Both the position numbers and the translations under genes were made by a program. From Candidatus Dependentiae bacterium (lineage in GTDB: Bacteria; Babelota; Babeliae; Babelales; RVW-14), in assembly GCA_018266175.1 (NCBI GenBank), contig JAFEAY010000012.1:1-64000 (forward strand): a stretch of DNA of 64,000 nucleotides, read 5' to 3'. A model generated the notes under the pieces. That model saw only the letters and a list, made by a program, of their open reading frames with translations. It was not told the origin of the DNA and did not search any database. Positions 28,313 to 39,321 of the stretch are shown here, one piece after another; the stretch's first letter is position 1, and every line of letters begins with the position of its first letter.

Positions 28313-29911
28313 TTAAAGAACTTCTTTTAACTCCAAGAAATAAACTTTGATGCCAAAAATCTTTTTGGTGCGATGCATCAGCAACATAATTGCAAGCGCT
28401 AAGCCGCCGGTCAACGGCCAATAACCAAGACCTGTTGCAAAAAATTGTGCCCAGGCTGTTGTAGCAAAATAGCATTGGGCAAGTGAATAGATACAATAAA
28501 AAAGAGCCGTGCCCATGCTCAATTGCACGAGATAACGCCATAAAAAATTGATAAAGTTACCAAAGTAAAAAGTAAATTGATGACGTACTTTTAAAAATGA
28601 AAAACAGCCCATACTCAACGTTGCACCGGCAAGCACAGCAGTTGCTGCAATCCCGTACGGGCCGACATTGGTTAAATCATATTTAAAGAAAATATAAATC
28701 CAAGCAAGATCACCCAGCACGTTTACGCCGGCAGATACACCGGAAGCTATGGTTGAAGACCAGGTATCTTTCATTGAATAAAACAGGTTCAATAAAATTT
28801 TATTCATGCAAAAAAACCAGAGACCCATAATGTAGATCATCAAAATAACAACCGCTTGATCGATCTGAAATGCAGTCGCTTTTTTTGACAAAAGAACATG
28901 CTCAAAAAAGTTACGTGAAACAAATAAAAAATAAAGCGTTGCAGGCAAAATAACCCAAGAAACAAGTTTGGTTACTTCAAGAAGATAAAAACTCAAACGC
29001 TTAGGAGCATACAAAACAGTGCGTGAAAAATGAGGCAGTAAAATACTTGAAAGTGCTACGGCAAAAATTCCAAGCGGAATATTCATAAAACGGCTTCCGT
29101 AGTAGAGAAGTGATACCGATCCTTGAGGCAAATATGATGCAACCATACCACCAATAAAAAGGTTAATTTCAAAAATACTTACCCCAAATAGGCAGGGTAA
29201 AAATTTAGTTAAAACATTTTTAAAGGCTTTGATTGCTCCAGGAGTTATCGCACCAAAGAAGAAACCTTTTCGTATAAAAAAGTAAACATGCATCATCATC
29301 CACGCGATACCACCCATCAAAATGCCAAAGCACAAAACGGTTGGCGGCAACTTGTATGCCAAGCATCCAATTAACGTTACGACATAGAACATGTTCATAA
29401 GCGACGGACCAAAGGCCGGTGCAAAAAAATGATTCACCGCCTGCAAAGCACCTGCGAGCAAGGCACTGCTTGAAATAAAAAGAAGAAACGGAAAGAGTAT
29501 GCGTAAAAAAGGAATGGTGTAAGCAATTTGCTCTTCTGAAAAACCTGGCGCAATAAGCTTTGCAATAAATTCTGTGTTAAAGAGCACGCCAACGTACATC
29601 AGTAAGATGATGCCTTCAAAGAAAAGAAACGAAAGCGTCATGAGACCGTTTGATTCTTCTTGTTTGCCTTGCTTAACTGAGCCCACAATTGCAGGAACAA
29701 ACGAAGCACTCAGTGCTCCCTCTGCAAAAACGTGCCGAAAGAAATTGGGCATTTTAAATGCGGTAATAAATGCGTCTGAAACAGCTCCAACACCAAAATA
29801 GCGCACTTGGAGCGTTTCGCGAATAATGCCAAGAATTCGACTTAACAATGTAAGACTACCAACTTGAAAAGTCTTTTTCAGAATTGATTTTTTACTGAGA
29901 TGTAGGTTCAT
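28313..29911 (-). CDS. murJ: Lipid II flippase MurJ (MviN)
   Basis: Flips lipid II across the inner membrane for peptidoglycan synthesis. The 532 residues contain about 14 membrane segments and the family's N-terminal signature (LTLLSRILGIIRETLQVRYF, then SDAFITAFKMPNFFRHVFAE, then GALSASFVPAI). The conserved arginines of the central cavity region are present in these segments. Length is normal for the family. The gene is a single unit, with a terminator about 95 bases after its stop. It complements the class A PBP at 13.6 kb. Confidence 0.96.
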   Translation of the reverse strand: MNLHLSKKSILKKTFQVGSLTLLSRILGIIRETLQVRYFGVGAVSDAFITAFKMPNFFRHVFAEGALSASFVPAIVGSVKQGKQEESNGLMTLSFLFFEGIILLMYVGVLFNTEFIAKLIAPGFSEEQIAYTIPFLRILFPFLLFISSSALLAGALQAVNHFFAPAFGPSLMNMFYVVTLIGCLAYKLPPTVLCFGILMGGIAWMMMHVYFFIRKGFFFGAITPGAIKAFKNVLTKFLPCLFGVSIFEINLFIGGMVASYLPQGSVSLLYYGSRFMNIPLGIFAVALSSILLPHFSRTVLYAPKRLSFYLLEVTKLVSWVILPATLYFLFVSRNFFEHVLLSKKATAFQIDQAVVILMIYIMGLWFFCMNKILLNLFYSMKDTWSSTIASGVSAGVNVLGDLAWIYIFFKYDLTNVGPYGIAATAVLAGATLSMGCFSFLKVRHQFTFYFGNFINFLWRYLVQLSMGTALFYCIYSLAQCYFATTAWAQFFATGLGYWPLTGGLALAIMLLMHRTKKIFGIKVYFLELKEVL

Positions 29912-30021
29912 GTAATCCGTCTCTTGATAAACAAAGTAATGTAATAAAAACTCCTGCTGGAGTGTAGATCAATCACTTGGCTTTTTCAAGGCTGAGAGAA
30001 CAGATTCATCAGGCAATAGAT

Positions 30022-33000
30022 TTATTGCTCCTTGCGTTTTTTACGTATCTGCTGCAATGATGACCCACCCACCACTTTTCTTTTATTTGCGCCGCTTAAC
30101 TGTCGCTGAGCCCTCTGCAACATTTCATCAAGCCTTGTTCCTAAACTTTGAATTTTTTTGTCCTGGTGTTGAATTGCACTTTGAGCTGACTGACCTATTT
30201 CAGTAAAGATAATCGCAATACGGTCTGGTTGTAATTCATTTGACCTACAGGTGATACTCTCAAGAATCTTTCTAAAAAGTGCAATAGCCTTGGTACGGAT
30301 TGTTATTGATTGATCAAGCAGTGCATCGTGCGCAAAAGCACACACATTATCAATATATCCTTGCTTATCAATAACTTTAGACAACAAATGAAGTGCCTCT
30401 TTTCGAACACCAATAATTTCATCGGAAGCACAATAGCGATAGGCTACTTCTAACGCTTTACTCAAAAGATAACCTTGAGGTGAGGGCACGCAAACAAGAT
30501 CTTTAAAAAAGTTTATTTGTTGTATTTTTGATGATGTATTCAAAAATTCCATCCCTGTAATAACATCGAGAAGCTCGTTTCTGAGTACATTTTTACGCGC
30601 AAGCTCTTGAGCTGCGATCAATGCTTGCCCTGTAAGCGTATGATCAATACGCTTAAGAGCAGCTTCAACTCTGACATGGGTAAGCTCAACAAGTTCATTA
30701 AAGCCTGCTTGATGATCTTGTTGAATTTGTTGAATGCTCCAATTCGCTAAAAGTTCTGCCAATATCATGACGCCATTAGTTTGAGTTGTAATGGCTTGAG
30801 CATTACCAGACTTTACCGATTGCATGCACAAATCAAAATCTTTACCCTTGTATGCTACAGTTTGTATAAGCGAAAAAAGCTCTCGCACATTTTGTTCATT
30901 TTGAAGGTTATCAAGAATGAGCTGTCGAGTTTGGGCATACGAATAAAAGGGATAATCATACTCAACTGAAATCTTATGAAGATTATACAGAGCTTTCGTG
31001 TTTTCCTTCTGCTCTATTTTTTTAAATAAATCTGTAATCAAATTCTTAATTGCATCACATTGAATCATTTTTTTTGTTTCAAGTAAACTTCTGAGCACAC
31101 TTATTAAACCCAAACAGTTATCATGGCACGAAAGACCCTGAGTAAGCATGATAATAAGATTAATAACTGGGGCAAATGCTGATAACTCTTGAGGAGCGAA
31201 AATTTTTTCATCTAATCGTGCTACTGTTGAGACAATGAATGATATAAGCTTGTTATGTATATTTATATCAAAGTTGTTTTGGTCGTTATCCAGCTGCATC
31301 TTTGCAATCTGGTTGTAAAGGCTGTGCAAAAAATTGAATACAACCGGCCTGAGATGAGATGTTGTCAAAAAAACATCCAAATTTCTATGATTATCAGAGC
31401 ACAAGAAGAACAGGTTTGATAAAGAAAAAATATCAGTATCACTATATTCTAAGTCACGACTTAAGATACTTGAAAAACTTCTACCTAAAGCAATAATAAC
31501 ATTACTTATCGGATTTCCACCAACGCCCCAATTTTTTGCAAGAGCCCATCGAGCATGTTTTTTACTGAAGCCAATTTCAAAAGGCGCCCCATTGCTTGCT
31601 GTAATCTTAATACAACATTCTGCCTTATTGGCCTTTAAATCAGGGTCCAAAAGACTTGTATCTGCAACAGTCCAACCAAATATATTGCATAACAAAGAAA
31701 AGTATTTTGAATTAAAATTTTTATCAAAAAAAGAATTGGTCATATCACCAAAAAGGTTCCCGCCCAAAAGCGAGTTTAGAACAATAACAATATTTTTTAA
31801 TGATGGAGCTACCTCGACAGCATAATATTGTTCAGGATCATAAACACAATATTTTTGACCTGCATAAACTATTTTTGCAAATGTTGTTTCATCAATTTTT
31901 TTTGTTCCAACTGTTGTAGACGGAAAAATATACTCAAGGCCTTCGGTTGATACAATCGCATTTCCAGCACTATCTCTACACGAAATAAACCCATTAAATA
32001 TCTGAGGAGCATTAATTACTTCAAAACTTTCCTTATCTACAAGTCGCTTGTAACAAACCCATGGTAAATTTTCTACTACTGGCGCCCATGCAGCATGTAC
32101 TCCATATCGCCCAGATCGGTCATTACGGATAGTGTCAGAAATAAGACCATCACGATGCTGCTCGGCATAAAATTTTAAAAATGCTGGATTAAGATTTTCT
32201 CGTTTAATTAAGGGGCAAGTATTAAGCATGTGATCAAGTAAGAAATTTTGACTCTGTTTGTCATACATCAAAATATTGCACAATGCTCTTATGACGGTTT
32301 CAGTACAATCTGGATATTTTGTATGAAACGATGGAACTGTTTTAAAAAGTGTTTGATTGGGAAGGTCTAATTTTTTTGAAAAGAGATACCCAAACATCCA
32401 ATTTTCATAATGAGTCATGCAATCATCTATTGAGAACTGGGTACTGGTTGATAATGTTTCAAAATTTTTTATTATCCCCTCAGCCTCAGCTTGAGTAAAC
32501 AAAGAAGCCTTCCAAATATTTTCATCTATGACATAAGAAAAAAGAGATATGTTTAGTGTTTTTTCAAGGCTGGTAAAATAATGCCACAAATCCTCGCGCG
32601 ATTCAGCTTTTTTGTACAAAAAGGCAAGAAGCTGCGCGTAGGGGGTTAGTGGTAAATACCCCTGCGAATTCTGAGTTGTAAAAAATCCACACTGATCCAA
32701 AGACGCTATGAGCGTTTCAACAAAAATAGTTGTTTGTTTTTTTAGATCGTTTCGTTTGATATTTTCTGCGTCGTTATTAAGTTTTGTAATTTCTCGTTCA
32801 AGACTTTTTATAGCTTGAGTAATTGCTTGATGATTGTAATGACGGAGCTCATTTTCAGAGATAGAAAAAATGGCAAGATCACCCCACTCTAATTCAGGTA
32901 TTTTTTGCGATTCATCAAAAAGTTGCCCGGGAGCAAGTTTCCCAATCTCTTTTGGGCTCATTTTACAATTTTTAATCAAGTGCCCTTTAAATTGCCCTAA

Positions 33001-33507
33001 AGCTTTCTCAATAATATTTTTTTGGGAAACTAAATGCTCTTTTTCTTGTATCTTGTGATCCAAAACTTCACAATGTTGAGTAAGCGCAAAAAGCGCTTCT
33101 GATTTCCAAATTTCTTTGCAGAGAGTTTCTTGCAGAAAATTTTCGTTAACAATATTTGAACAACGAGCAACTTCTAAACATCCTATTATCGAACCAATAA
33201 CCGCAGGGGTTAAATAGCGAGCAATCTTTTGATCATGCTGAGCAATATCCAGTATCCCCTGGATATCGTGAAACAAAAGGCGAGCTAGACGCTTGGTTGC
33301 ATCAGGATTGGCAAGCTCAGTGTAATGCTCCAGAATAAGGCCAGATTCCCACCAAATCACTCCATGAATGGGAGAAAGGTGTTTAAATTCTTGTTTAAGG
33401 GGCTGAAAGGTTCCTTTGAGTTCTGTAATATCAAAACAATTTGCCTGATTGGCTGAAAGCAACAAAATTGGTAGTAAAAATAGTATTAATTTTTTCAAAA
33501 GTTTCAT
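30022..33507 (-). CDS. Large secreted protein of unknown function
   Basis: 1161 residues; I do not recognise a family. Signal peptide KLLKKLILFLLPILLLSANQANC. The rest is mainly helical, with Leu/Ile heptads that look like HEAT/ARM-type solenoid in the last 300 residues (ALEVAYRYCASDEIIGVRKE, then LHLLSKVIDKQGYI, then TIRTKAIALFRKILESI). The tail is strongly basic (NKRKVVGGSS...RKKRKEQ). It is divergent from the 1857-residue secreted protein and shares a 240-base promoter region with it. A host-directed role is speculation based on export and the basic tail. Confidence 0.75.
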   Translation of the reverse strand: MKLLKKLILFLLPILLLSANQANCFDITELKGTFQPLKQEFKHLSPIHGVIWWESGLILEHYTELANPDATKRLARLLFHDIQGILDIAQHDQKIARYLTPAVIGSIIGCLEVARCSNIVNENFLQETLCKEIWKSEALFALTQHCEVLDHKIQEKEHLVSQKNIIEKALGQFKGHLIKNCKMSPKEIGKLAPGQLFDESQKIPELEWGDLAIFSISENELRHYNHQAITQAIKSLEREITKLNNDAENIKRNDLKKQTTIFVETLIASLDQCGFFTTQNSQGYLPLTPYAQLLAFLYKKAESREDLWHYFTSLEKTLNISLFSYVIDENIWKASLFTQAEAEGIIKNFETLSTSTQFSIDDCMTHYENWMFGYLFSKKLDLPNQTLFKTVPSFHTKYPDCTETVIRALCNILMYDKQSQNFLLDHMLNTCPLIKRENLNPAFLKFYAEQHRDGLISDTIRNDRSGRYGVHAAWAPVVENLPWVCYKRLVDKESFEVINAPQIFNGFISCRDSAGNAIVSTEGLEYIFPSTTVGTKKIDETTFAKIVYAGQKYCVYDPEQYYAVEVAPSLKNIVIVLNSLLGGNLFGDMTNSFFDKNFNSKYFSLLCNIFGWTVADTSLLDPDLKANKAECCIKITASNGAPFEIGFSKKHARWALAKNWGVGGNPISNVIIALGRSFSSILSRDLEYSDTDIFSLSNLFFLCSDNHRNLDVFLTTSHLRPVVFNFLHSLYNQIAKMQLDNDQNNFDINIHNKLISFIVSTVARLDEKIFAPQELSAFAPVINLIIMLTQGLSCHDNCLGLISVLRSLLETKKMIQCDAIKNLITDLFKKIEQKENTKALYNLHKISVEYDYPFYSYAQTRQLILDNLQNEQNVRELFSLIQTVAYKGKDFDLCMQSVKSGNAQAITTQTNGVMILAELLANWSIQQIQQDHQAGFNELVELTHVRVEAALKRIDHTLTGQALIAAQELARKNVLRNELLDVITGMEFLNTSSKIQQINFFKDLVCVPSPQGYLLSKALEVAYRYCASDEIIGVRKEALHLLSKVIDKQGYIDNVCAFAHDALLDQSITIRTKAIALFRKILESITCRSNELQPDRIAIIFTEIGQSAQSAIQHQDKKIQSLGTRLDEMLQRAQRQLSGANKRKVVGGSSLQQIRKKRKEQ

Positions 33508-33634
33508 AAGAATAACCCCCTCATTTTTAATGGCGTATTACAGATTAAAGTACCAAAGATAAATAATAAGTCAAATTGAATTAAAAATTGAGAAATTATC
33601 AAGATAAAGGCTTTAAATAGGTACTTTATGGCCT

Positions 33635-33663
33635 TTGTCGACTTCAGATAAATATTTTATACT
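33635..33663 (+). promoter_or_regulatory. Sigma-70-type promoter for the PEP-synthase-like gene
   Basis: TTGTCG and TATACT are separated by 17 bases, about 85 bases before the ATG at 33748. The surrounding region is very AT-rich. Confidence 0.5.
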
Positions 33664-33747
33664 AGATAATATAATTTATTTATTGGCTCTTCACGCATAA
33701 CCGCGTTACCGAATGGGCACGATCAAAACAATGGAGGTTGTTGCGAT

Positions 33748-36700
33748 ATGAGTATTTCTTTCTGGCAGCATGCCATATTCTTTTTCACGACGCTCTGCGC
33801 ATCTGGGCTTCATGCAGATGTTGCAGCTCCATTACCATTGCTCAATCATGCGGCACATCATAATTTTAGTAAAAGAGAAGTTGTAAAAACACCACTTCTT
33901 CAAAAATTAAATCTTGATGTTGTTCAACATTCCGCTCATGAACGTTTTGGCTCAAAAACCGCACATTTAATGGAACTTGAAAAAATTCTTAAGCCTGTAG
34001 TTTTACCGCACAACTACAAAGGACTCGTGCCGCCATTTCTAGGAGTCGCTGATGATGAAATGGTATCATTTTTAAATTATGACGAAGTCTGTAACATTGA
34101 AGAAGAATGGCAAGAAAAAATTATTCCACTCAACCAGCAAGTCTTCGATAAAGAACTTTTTCTTAAACGGGTAGGAAAAATTGGCAGACTAATTTACACA
34201 ATCTTTTTTGACTATTCTGAAGAGCGCTTCTTTGAAGAAACACCACTTTCAAGAAAGCTCAAAAATTTTATAGAACCTCGTGCAGCTTCTGGAAAATTCA
34301 TCACTGTACGCAGCTCAGGGAAAGAAGACACCGATACGGTTACTAACGCTGGCGGCAATGAAAGCAAAGAAATTGTCAAAGCAGATATCTCTTCAGTTCT
34401 CAAAGCAATGGGCGCTGTGCCGGCCTCTTACTTCAGTCAAAAATCATTTGCCCAACGTATTGCTGAGAAGGATGATCAGCTCTTTCAACGCCCACTCCTC
34501 TCTGTCCTTATTCAAGAAGTTGTTGGTGAATTTGATGGCAACATGGTTGCCGGGGGTGTTGCATACACCCAAGAGAACCTAGGCAACACTCCTGGTGTTG
34601 CACTGGTACAAGCGACACACGGTCACTGCAAAGCCGTCGTCGATAGCGTTTTTCCAAGCGATACTTTTTATCTGCACAACGATGGCACCGCAGTCAGCCT
34701 GCTTGCGCGTAAGCCTGCTCGGTTTGCACCTGAAGCTGCAACTGCACAATTAAATGTTGTTACTAATGACAAAGCTCTTACCAAATCGTACTCACTTGAC
34801 CACGAAGCGCTGGAAGCACTTTCGGTTACGCTTCAAGCTATTCATGAATTTTACGGCAAGCCAATGGACGTCGAATTTGTAATCGATCAAAAACAAAAAA
34901 TAGTATGGATTGTTCAAGCTCGACCACTTAAACAACTTAATCCAAACACTATTCCAACATACATCAATCCAGCAACTATTGCTCAGCTCGAGCACAACAA
35001 AATAATCAGGTGTACAAAGGTCAATCAAGATGATGGAACGGTTCGTCATATCACCGATCCAAAAAAAATTATTATTGCGCACAAGCTCGACGATGCACTC
35101 ATGCTCTATCTTGATGAGATGAAATCTGAACAAGTAAAGGCAGAAATTGTGATTGTACAAGGCAATGCTCAAGCAACATCACACGCCGCAGCGACGCTCA
35201 AAGGATGCGGCGTTGCAATCTTATGCACGCCAGAAATCGATCAAATCAAAGAAATGTTAGCATGCGAAAAGCTATCACTCTTTATCGATTTACAACAGGC
35301 ACTTATTATCAATGGATTATCTGAAGAAACTTTGTACCATCAAGATCTTGAATCACTAACACACCAAGGCGTTATCTCTCTTGGCAGGTTCAATCACCCT
35401 ATTCCAAGCATACTTTCTGTTGCTCCTCTTCAGGGACCCTTAACACGCTTTGCAACAACTGATGCGTCGCTGTGCAAGCAAACGTTACAAAACCTTGTGG
35501 AACAACTCAAAGATGGCGATGCGCCGCAAGCGCTTGAAGCGCTTACTCAAATCCAGACGATCGTTCAAAACGAAATTGATAATTTATACACGTTCACCGA
35601 GCAACGCGGACTCGCGGCAACACAGGCACTCAAAAAACTGTATCCACTTGCTCTGAACCTTGAACAAATCTATCACCTTGTGCATGAAAAAATTGGCACC
35701 CCACCTCGGTCGCTTGAACGGCTGTATCCCATTGCATTACTTGAAGCGCTGCTGTTTCAAGAAAAGCGTATTGGCCTTGTAAGAAATTATTCTTTTCAAA
35801 GTGTTATGAACCAATTTCAAGAGGATCTGGATTTTATAGCAAAATATAACAATCAAACATTTTGTAATTACACAGCAGTTAAAATTGCTCGCTTAGGATC
35901 ACAGCAGGCACTCACGTCAACCATTGCTGACCAGTGGGTACAAGTGATTGCCCAGCAATCCGAACACAAGCTTGCTCAGAAGGCACCTGTTATTATGTTT
36001 TTTGAAAAATTTAAGATACTGCCGCTCTTTATCAATATGATGTTTTCTACGACTAAACCAAAAAAATTTGATACGTTTTTTAAATCAATTGCTCATGAGT
36101 TCAAGAAGAACAAAGAGTTTTTTGAGCAATTAATGCTGGTTAAAAAAGAAATCGATGTAATTGATATCGACGAATGGCAAAAGCCTGAAAGTTTCACCCG
36201 CCTGTTTGACCAACTCAATAATGTACTTGTCCCCTTTTGTACATCGCAAGAGTTTAATACCCATGCAACACACAACGCGGAAAAACTTTCAGCGCTTGCA
36301 ACACTATCGCTGATGGAAACAATGATCAGTTACGTTGACCTTGCAACCAAAGCGGTCAAAAGTCGAGTCTGCCAAAACGGCACCCAAACTCAGGAAAAAT
36401 GTGTGCAGTTCAAGCAGCTCCTTGAGTCGTACCTCCTCCTGCTTGAAGCGTGGACCCCGCACGCCGAAGGGCTCCTTACATTGCACTCAAATTATCCACT
36501 TAAAAAATACCTAGAAGGCCTTAGGAGGATCTTCAACTGCATGATACCAAGTGACGCGCAATGCAACCCATCCAAAGATTTTAACGTTGCAGCCGCTGCG
36601 CTTGGCAGTGCCGCCGACTTTTCTCGCTGCCAGCCACAAACACTTGAAGATTTTTTTACCACGATACATCAGAGTCTTTTAAATATTTTGGGCGCATTGA

Positions 36701-39321
36701 TACGTAATACCATCGATTGTCAGTGGGCACAATCCACAACTACTCCCTCCACATCAAATACACGAAAACTCAGTAAGCGTGATAATTTGATAGCATTTCT
36801 TACAAAAAATACAATTTCGGGTGGCTACTTTTCAAAGGTTGTTAATGCGTGCCTGCTAGGAAATCTAGTAGAATTCATTAAACCCCAGCCGCACAAGGAG
36901 CATGATGTTTCTCACAAGAGCCCTCTTGATGTCGGCTTAATTTTAGGGACCATCTTACGAAATATTGAATGTTTTGGAAGACTTTCTCCATCACTCACCG
37001 GTATTGCATGCACCGCTGATACAACTGAGTACACGGTTAATATACCTCTGCGAAACCATAGCTTATCAATAAAACTTGTGACTCCTCACCAAACGGACAC
37101 AATGCGGGTTAATATACGTTTTTATGGCATTCGCGAAGAACGGTGGCACCACATTAACACGTATGTTAATCTAGCTTCAAAGATTTATGACTACGCACTG
37201 GATGAGACCGCAACAATACTTAACAAAAATGGCATCTCATTTTCACTGCTTCTTAAACCTGGAATTGATTCTGAAAAACTTCATGTAATGATAAAAAACA
37301 CCGTCTTGATTACATTTAATGAAGATGAGGTTTTTTTACAACACTTGATTAAAGATCTTTTATTAAACAATATTCAGAAGCTTGCATCATTAAATTTATT
37401 GAATGGAATGTTTATTAAATGCTGCTTACCTGAATATTCTTCTTACTACTCAAGCACATTAATAAAGCCTGAAGAATCTATTGCTCAAATCAAACGCATG
37501 TTCAGCATATATGCAGACAGCACACCTTCAGATGAAGAAATTCTTCATGAGTATATTCAAGCTCTCTGCAGCACTGGCAGATATATCAACGAACGCGATC
37601 TCTATCAACTTGTGCTTCTGGCTCAAGAATATCCAGAAATCAGCTCAGAAAATAAAACGCTCATCAAGAAACGTATTTTAAAAATTATGAAAGAAAATCG
37701 TTTTTATTTTTATTCTGGCAATGGCGAAATGTCAAAGATTTTCTCTCAACTGCTTGACTATATTGCACTCAACACAGGCGAAGATTTTACAGAAACTCGA
37801 GAAGCATTTTTTGAAAAATTCTTATTAGATAACAGCCTTTCACGCAAAACATGTGAATTTCCGGAGCTCTTTGAGCACTGGATATTTGAAAGACATTTCA
37901 AAAAGCTCGCCGCGTTTCCAGAATTGGAAAAAGAGTTTTATCGCTATGTTTCTTGTGATGACCGTTGCAAAAAGCTCATCAAACTCTTTGTAGAAAGTGG
38001 AATTTATGACGAGGAAGATCCGCATAACACCCTGACTCGAATGAAGCCCATACTTGCCATGAAAGATCTACACACAATTAGCATCGATCCACAACCAGCA
38101 TCAGAGCAAGATATCTTGCACGAGTATATTCAAGCACTCTGTTCATCGCAGTATAATTCGTACGGCAAACTTTATCAGTTATTTGTGATTAACCAAACAT
38201 GCCCTGAAATCAGCCAAGAAGATAGAAAGCTCATCAAAAATCAGATAATTTACCTTGCTGATAGAAATTACTATTATCATGAAAAGAAGGCTTTCGACCT
38301 ACTGCTCAGTTTCTTTGAAGCAAATTCAGATGAAGATATGTCATGGGATCGAGAACGTTTTTTCAAGCGCTATTTTTTAGAAAAGATAAACTTTAATCAG
38401 AAACTTGGACAAAATGCTTTAGAAAAATGCGCCATTAACCTTGCATCTACTTTTAGTGTTTTTAAGAAAAATGTAAAAAAGCTCAAAAAATTTCCTGCAC
38501 TCGAGCAAAAGTTTTTCGGTTATATCAATCGAGAGTTAATCAAATACATTCTGCATAACAGTAAAACTAATAGCATGCTTCCGCGTGAAGTCCTTGCTTA
38601 TATTAAATCTTTACTCGATTTGTTCCCAAATTCACCATCGCAAGAAGAAATTCTTCACCAATATATTCAAGAATTATGTTCACCAAACCAAACCAGTTCA
38701 TGGTACCACCTTTATCAACTTCTTATCCTTGATCAAGAATTTGCTGCAATCAATGCGGGCGATAAAGAGCTTATCAAAGAACGTATTCCTCAACTTATAC
38801 GTTCTGATATGTATTTTGTCCTTTCGCCAGAAATTCTTAAATATTTTGCAGATAACGTGAATCCTGAAACTTTAGAGCTTCGCCAAAAACTATTTGAGAA
38901 GTACTTTTTAGACAAAGAACTTGCAAGAAAAAAGTCGGTTCCTAAAAAAAGACTCTTTTCCCGTAAGCCCTACGCAGAAATTGAAACACTGAGCCCTCTT
39001 GATAAAAACATGCTTGAACTTGCAAAGTTCCCTGAGCTTGAAAAATATTTTTATCAGTACGCTTTTGAGCACCAAATGGCAACAGAAGGTTGTACAACAG
39101 ATTTTATATCTGATCTTTTCAGGCAGTTCCCCTGGGCTCATTTCTTAACTCAAATGCTAGAATCTGAAAATGCAATTAACAAGCTTCTTGAACATACACA
39201 CGGCAATGACCAAGCAACCTTTGAGCTCTTTGAGTACCTCTTTAAAGCTGATTATCCAAAAAGCCAGGGAGTCTGCGGCAACAGGTACCAAATACGCCTG
39301 GGAACTGGAGCAGCTGCTTGA
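33748..39321 (+). CDS. Giant secreted protein with PEP/pyruvate-binding (PPDK_N-like) N-terminus
   Basis: 1857 residues with GGAGG ten bases before the ATG and a signal peptide (HAIFFFTTLCASGLHA). Residues 65-395 match the ATP-binding PPDK/PEP-synthase N-domain: GSKTAHLMEL, TVRSSGKED with R188, the glycine-rich NAGGNES, and the domain end PMDVEFVIDQKQKIVWIVQA. Residues 468-495 resemble the swivelling phosphohistidine domain (QATSHAAATLKG, H479). The C-terminal PEP-binding barrel is absent. Instead about 1350 residues of unknown helical sequence follow, with three repeats of about 180-190 residues starting near 1262, 1452 and 1630 (EEILHEYIQALCS, QDILHEYIQALCS, EEILHQYIQELCS). The end may be frameshifted: another frame gives a good ending at 39346. 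Enzyme activity outside the cytoplasm is doubtful. Confidence 0.85.
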   Translation: MSISFWQHAIFFFTTLCASGLHADVAAPLPLLNHAAHHNFSKREVVKTPLLQKLNLDVVQHSAHERFGSKTAHLMELEKILKPVVLPHNYKGLVPPFLGVADDEMVSFLNYDEVCNIEEEWQEKIIPLNQQVFDKELFLKRVGKIGRLIYTIFFDYSEERFFEETPLSRKLKNFIEPRAASGKFITVRSSGKEDTDTVTNAGGNESKEIVKADISSVLKAMGAVPASYFSQKSFAQRIAEKDDQLFQRPLLSVLIQEVVGEFDGNMVAGGVAYTQENLGNTPGVALVQATHGHCKAVVDSVFPSDTFYLHNDGTAVSLLARKPARFAPEAATAQLNVVTNDKALTKSYSLDHEALEALSVTLQAIHEFYGKPMDVEFVIDQKQKIVWIVQARPLKQLNPNTIPTYINPATIAQLEHNKIIRCTKVNQDDGTVRHITDPKKIIIAHKLDDALMLYLDEMKSEQVKAEIVIVQGNAQATSHAAATLKGCGVAILCTPEIDQIKEMLACEKLSLFIDLQQALIINGLSEETLYHQDLESLTHQGVISLGRFNHPIPSILSVAPLQGPLTRFATTDASLCKQTLQNLVEQLKDGDAPQALEALTQIQTIVQNEIDNLYTFTEQRGLAATQALKKLYPLALNLEQIYHLVHEKIGTPPRSLERLYPIALLEALLFQEKRIGLVRNYSFQSVMNQFQEDLDFIAKYNNQTFCNYTAVKIARLGSQQALTSTIADQWVQVIAQQSEHKLAQKAPVIMFFEKFKILPLFINMMFSTTKPKKFDTFFKSIAHEFKKNKEFFEQLMLVKKEIDVIDIDEWQKPESFTRLFDQLNNVLVPFCTSQEFNTHATHNAEKLSALATLSLMETMISYVDLATKAVKSRVCQNGTQTQEKCVQFKQLLESYLLLLEAWTPHAEGLLTLHSNYPLKKYLEGLRRIFNCMIPSDAQCNPSKDFNVAAAALGSAADFSRCQPQTLEDFFTTIHQSLLNILGALIRNTIDCQWAQSTTTPSTSNTRKLSKRDNLIAFLTKNTISGGYFSKVVNACLLGNLVEFIKPQPHKEHDVSHKSPLDVGLILGTILRNIECFGRLSPSLTGIACTADTTEYTVNIPLRNHSLSIKLVTPHQTDTMRVNIRFYGIREERWHHINTYVNLASKIYDYALDETATILNKNGISFSLLLKPGIDSEKLHVMIKNTVLITFNEDEVFLQHLIKDLLLNNIQKLASLNLLNGMFIKCCLPEYSSYYSSTLIKPEESIAQIKRMFSIYADSTPSDEEILHEYIQALCSTGRYINERDLYQLVLLAQEYPEISSENKTLIKKRILKIMKENRFYFYSGNGEMSKIFSQLLDYIALNTGEDFTETREAFFEKFLLDNSLSRKTCEFPELFEHWIFERHFKKLAAFPELEKEFYRYVSCDDRCKKLIKLFVESGIYDEEDPHNTLTRMKPILAMKDLHTISIDPQPASEQDILHEYIQALCSSQYNSYGKLYQLFVINQTCPEISQEDRKLIKNQIIYLADRNYYYHEKKAFDLLLSFFEANSDEDMSWDRERFFKRYFLEKINFNQKLGQNALEKCAINLASTFSVFKKNVKKLKKFPALEQKFFGYINRELIKYILHNSKTNSMLPREVLAYIKSLLDLFPNSPSQEEILHQYIQELCSPNQTSSWYHLYQLLILDQEFAAINAGDKELIKERIPQLIRSDMYFVLSPEILKYFADNVNPETLELRQKLFEKYFLDKELARKKSVPKKRLFSRKPYAEIETLSPLDKNMLELAKFPELEKYFYQYAFEHQMATEGCTTDFISDLFRQFPWAHFLTQMLESENAINKLLEHTHGNDQATFELFEYLFKADYPKSQGVCGNRYQIRLGTGAAA

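Noticed and set aside
39250-39275. Programmed -1 frameshift signal
   Set aside because: The A run is only five long, lacks the A-AAA-AAG heptamer, and the plausible alternative frame is +1, so an indel is the simpler explanation.
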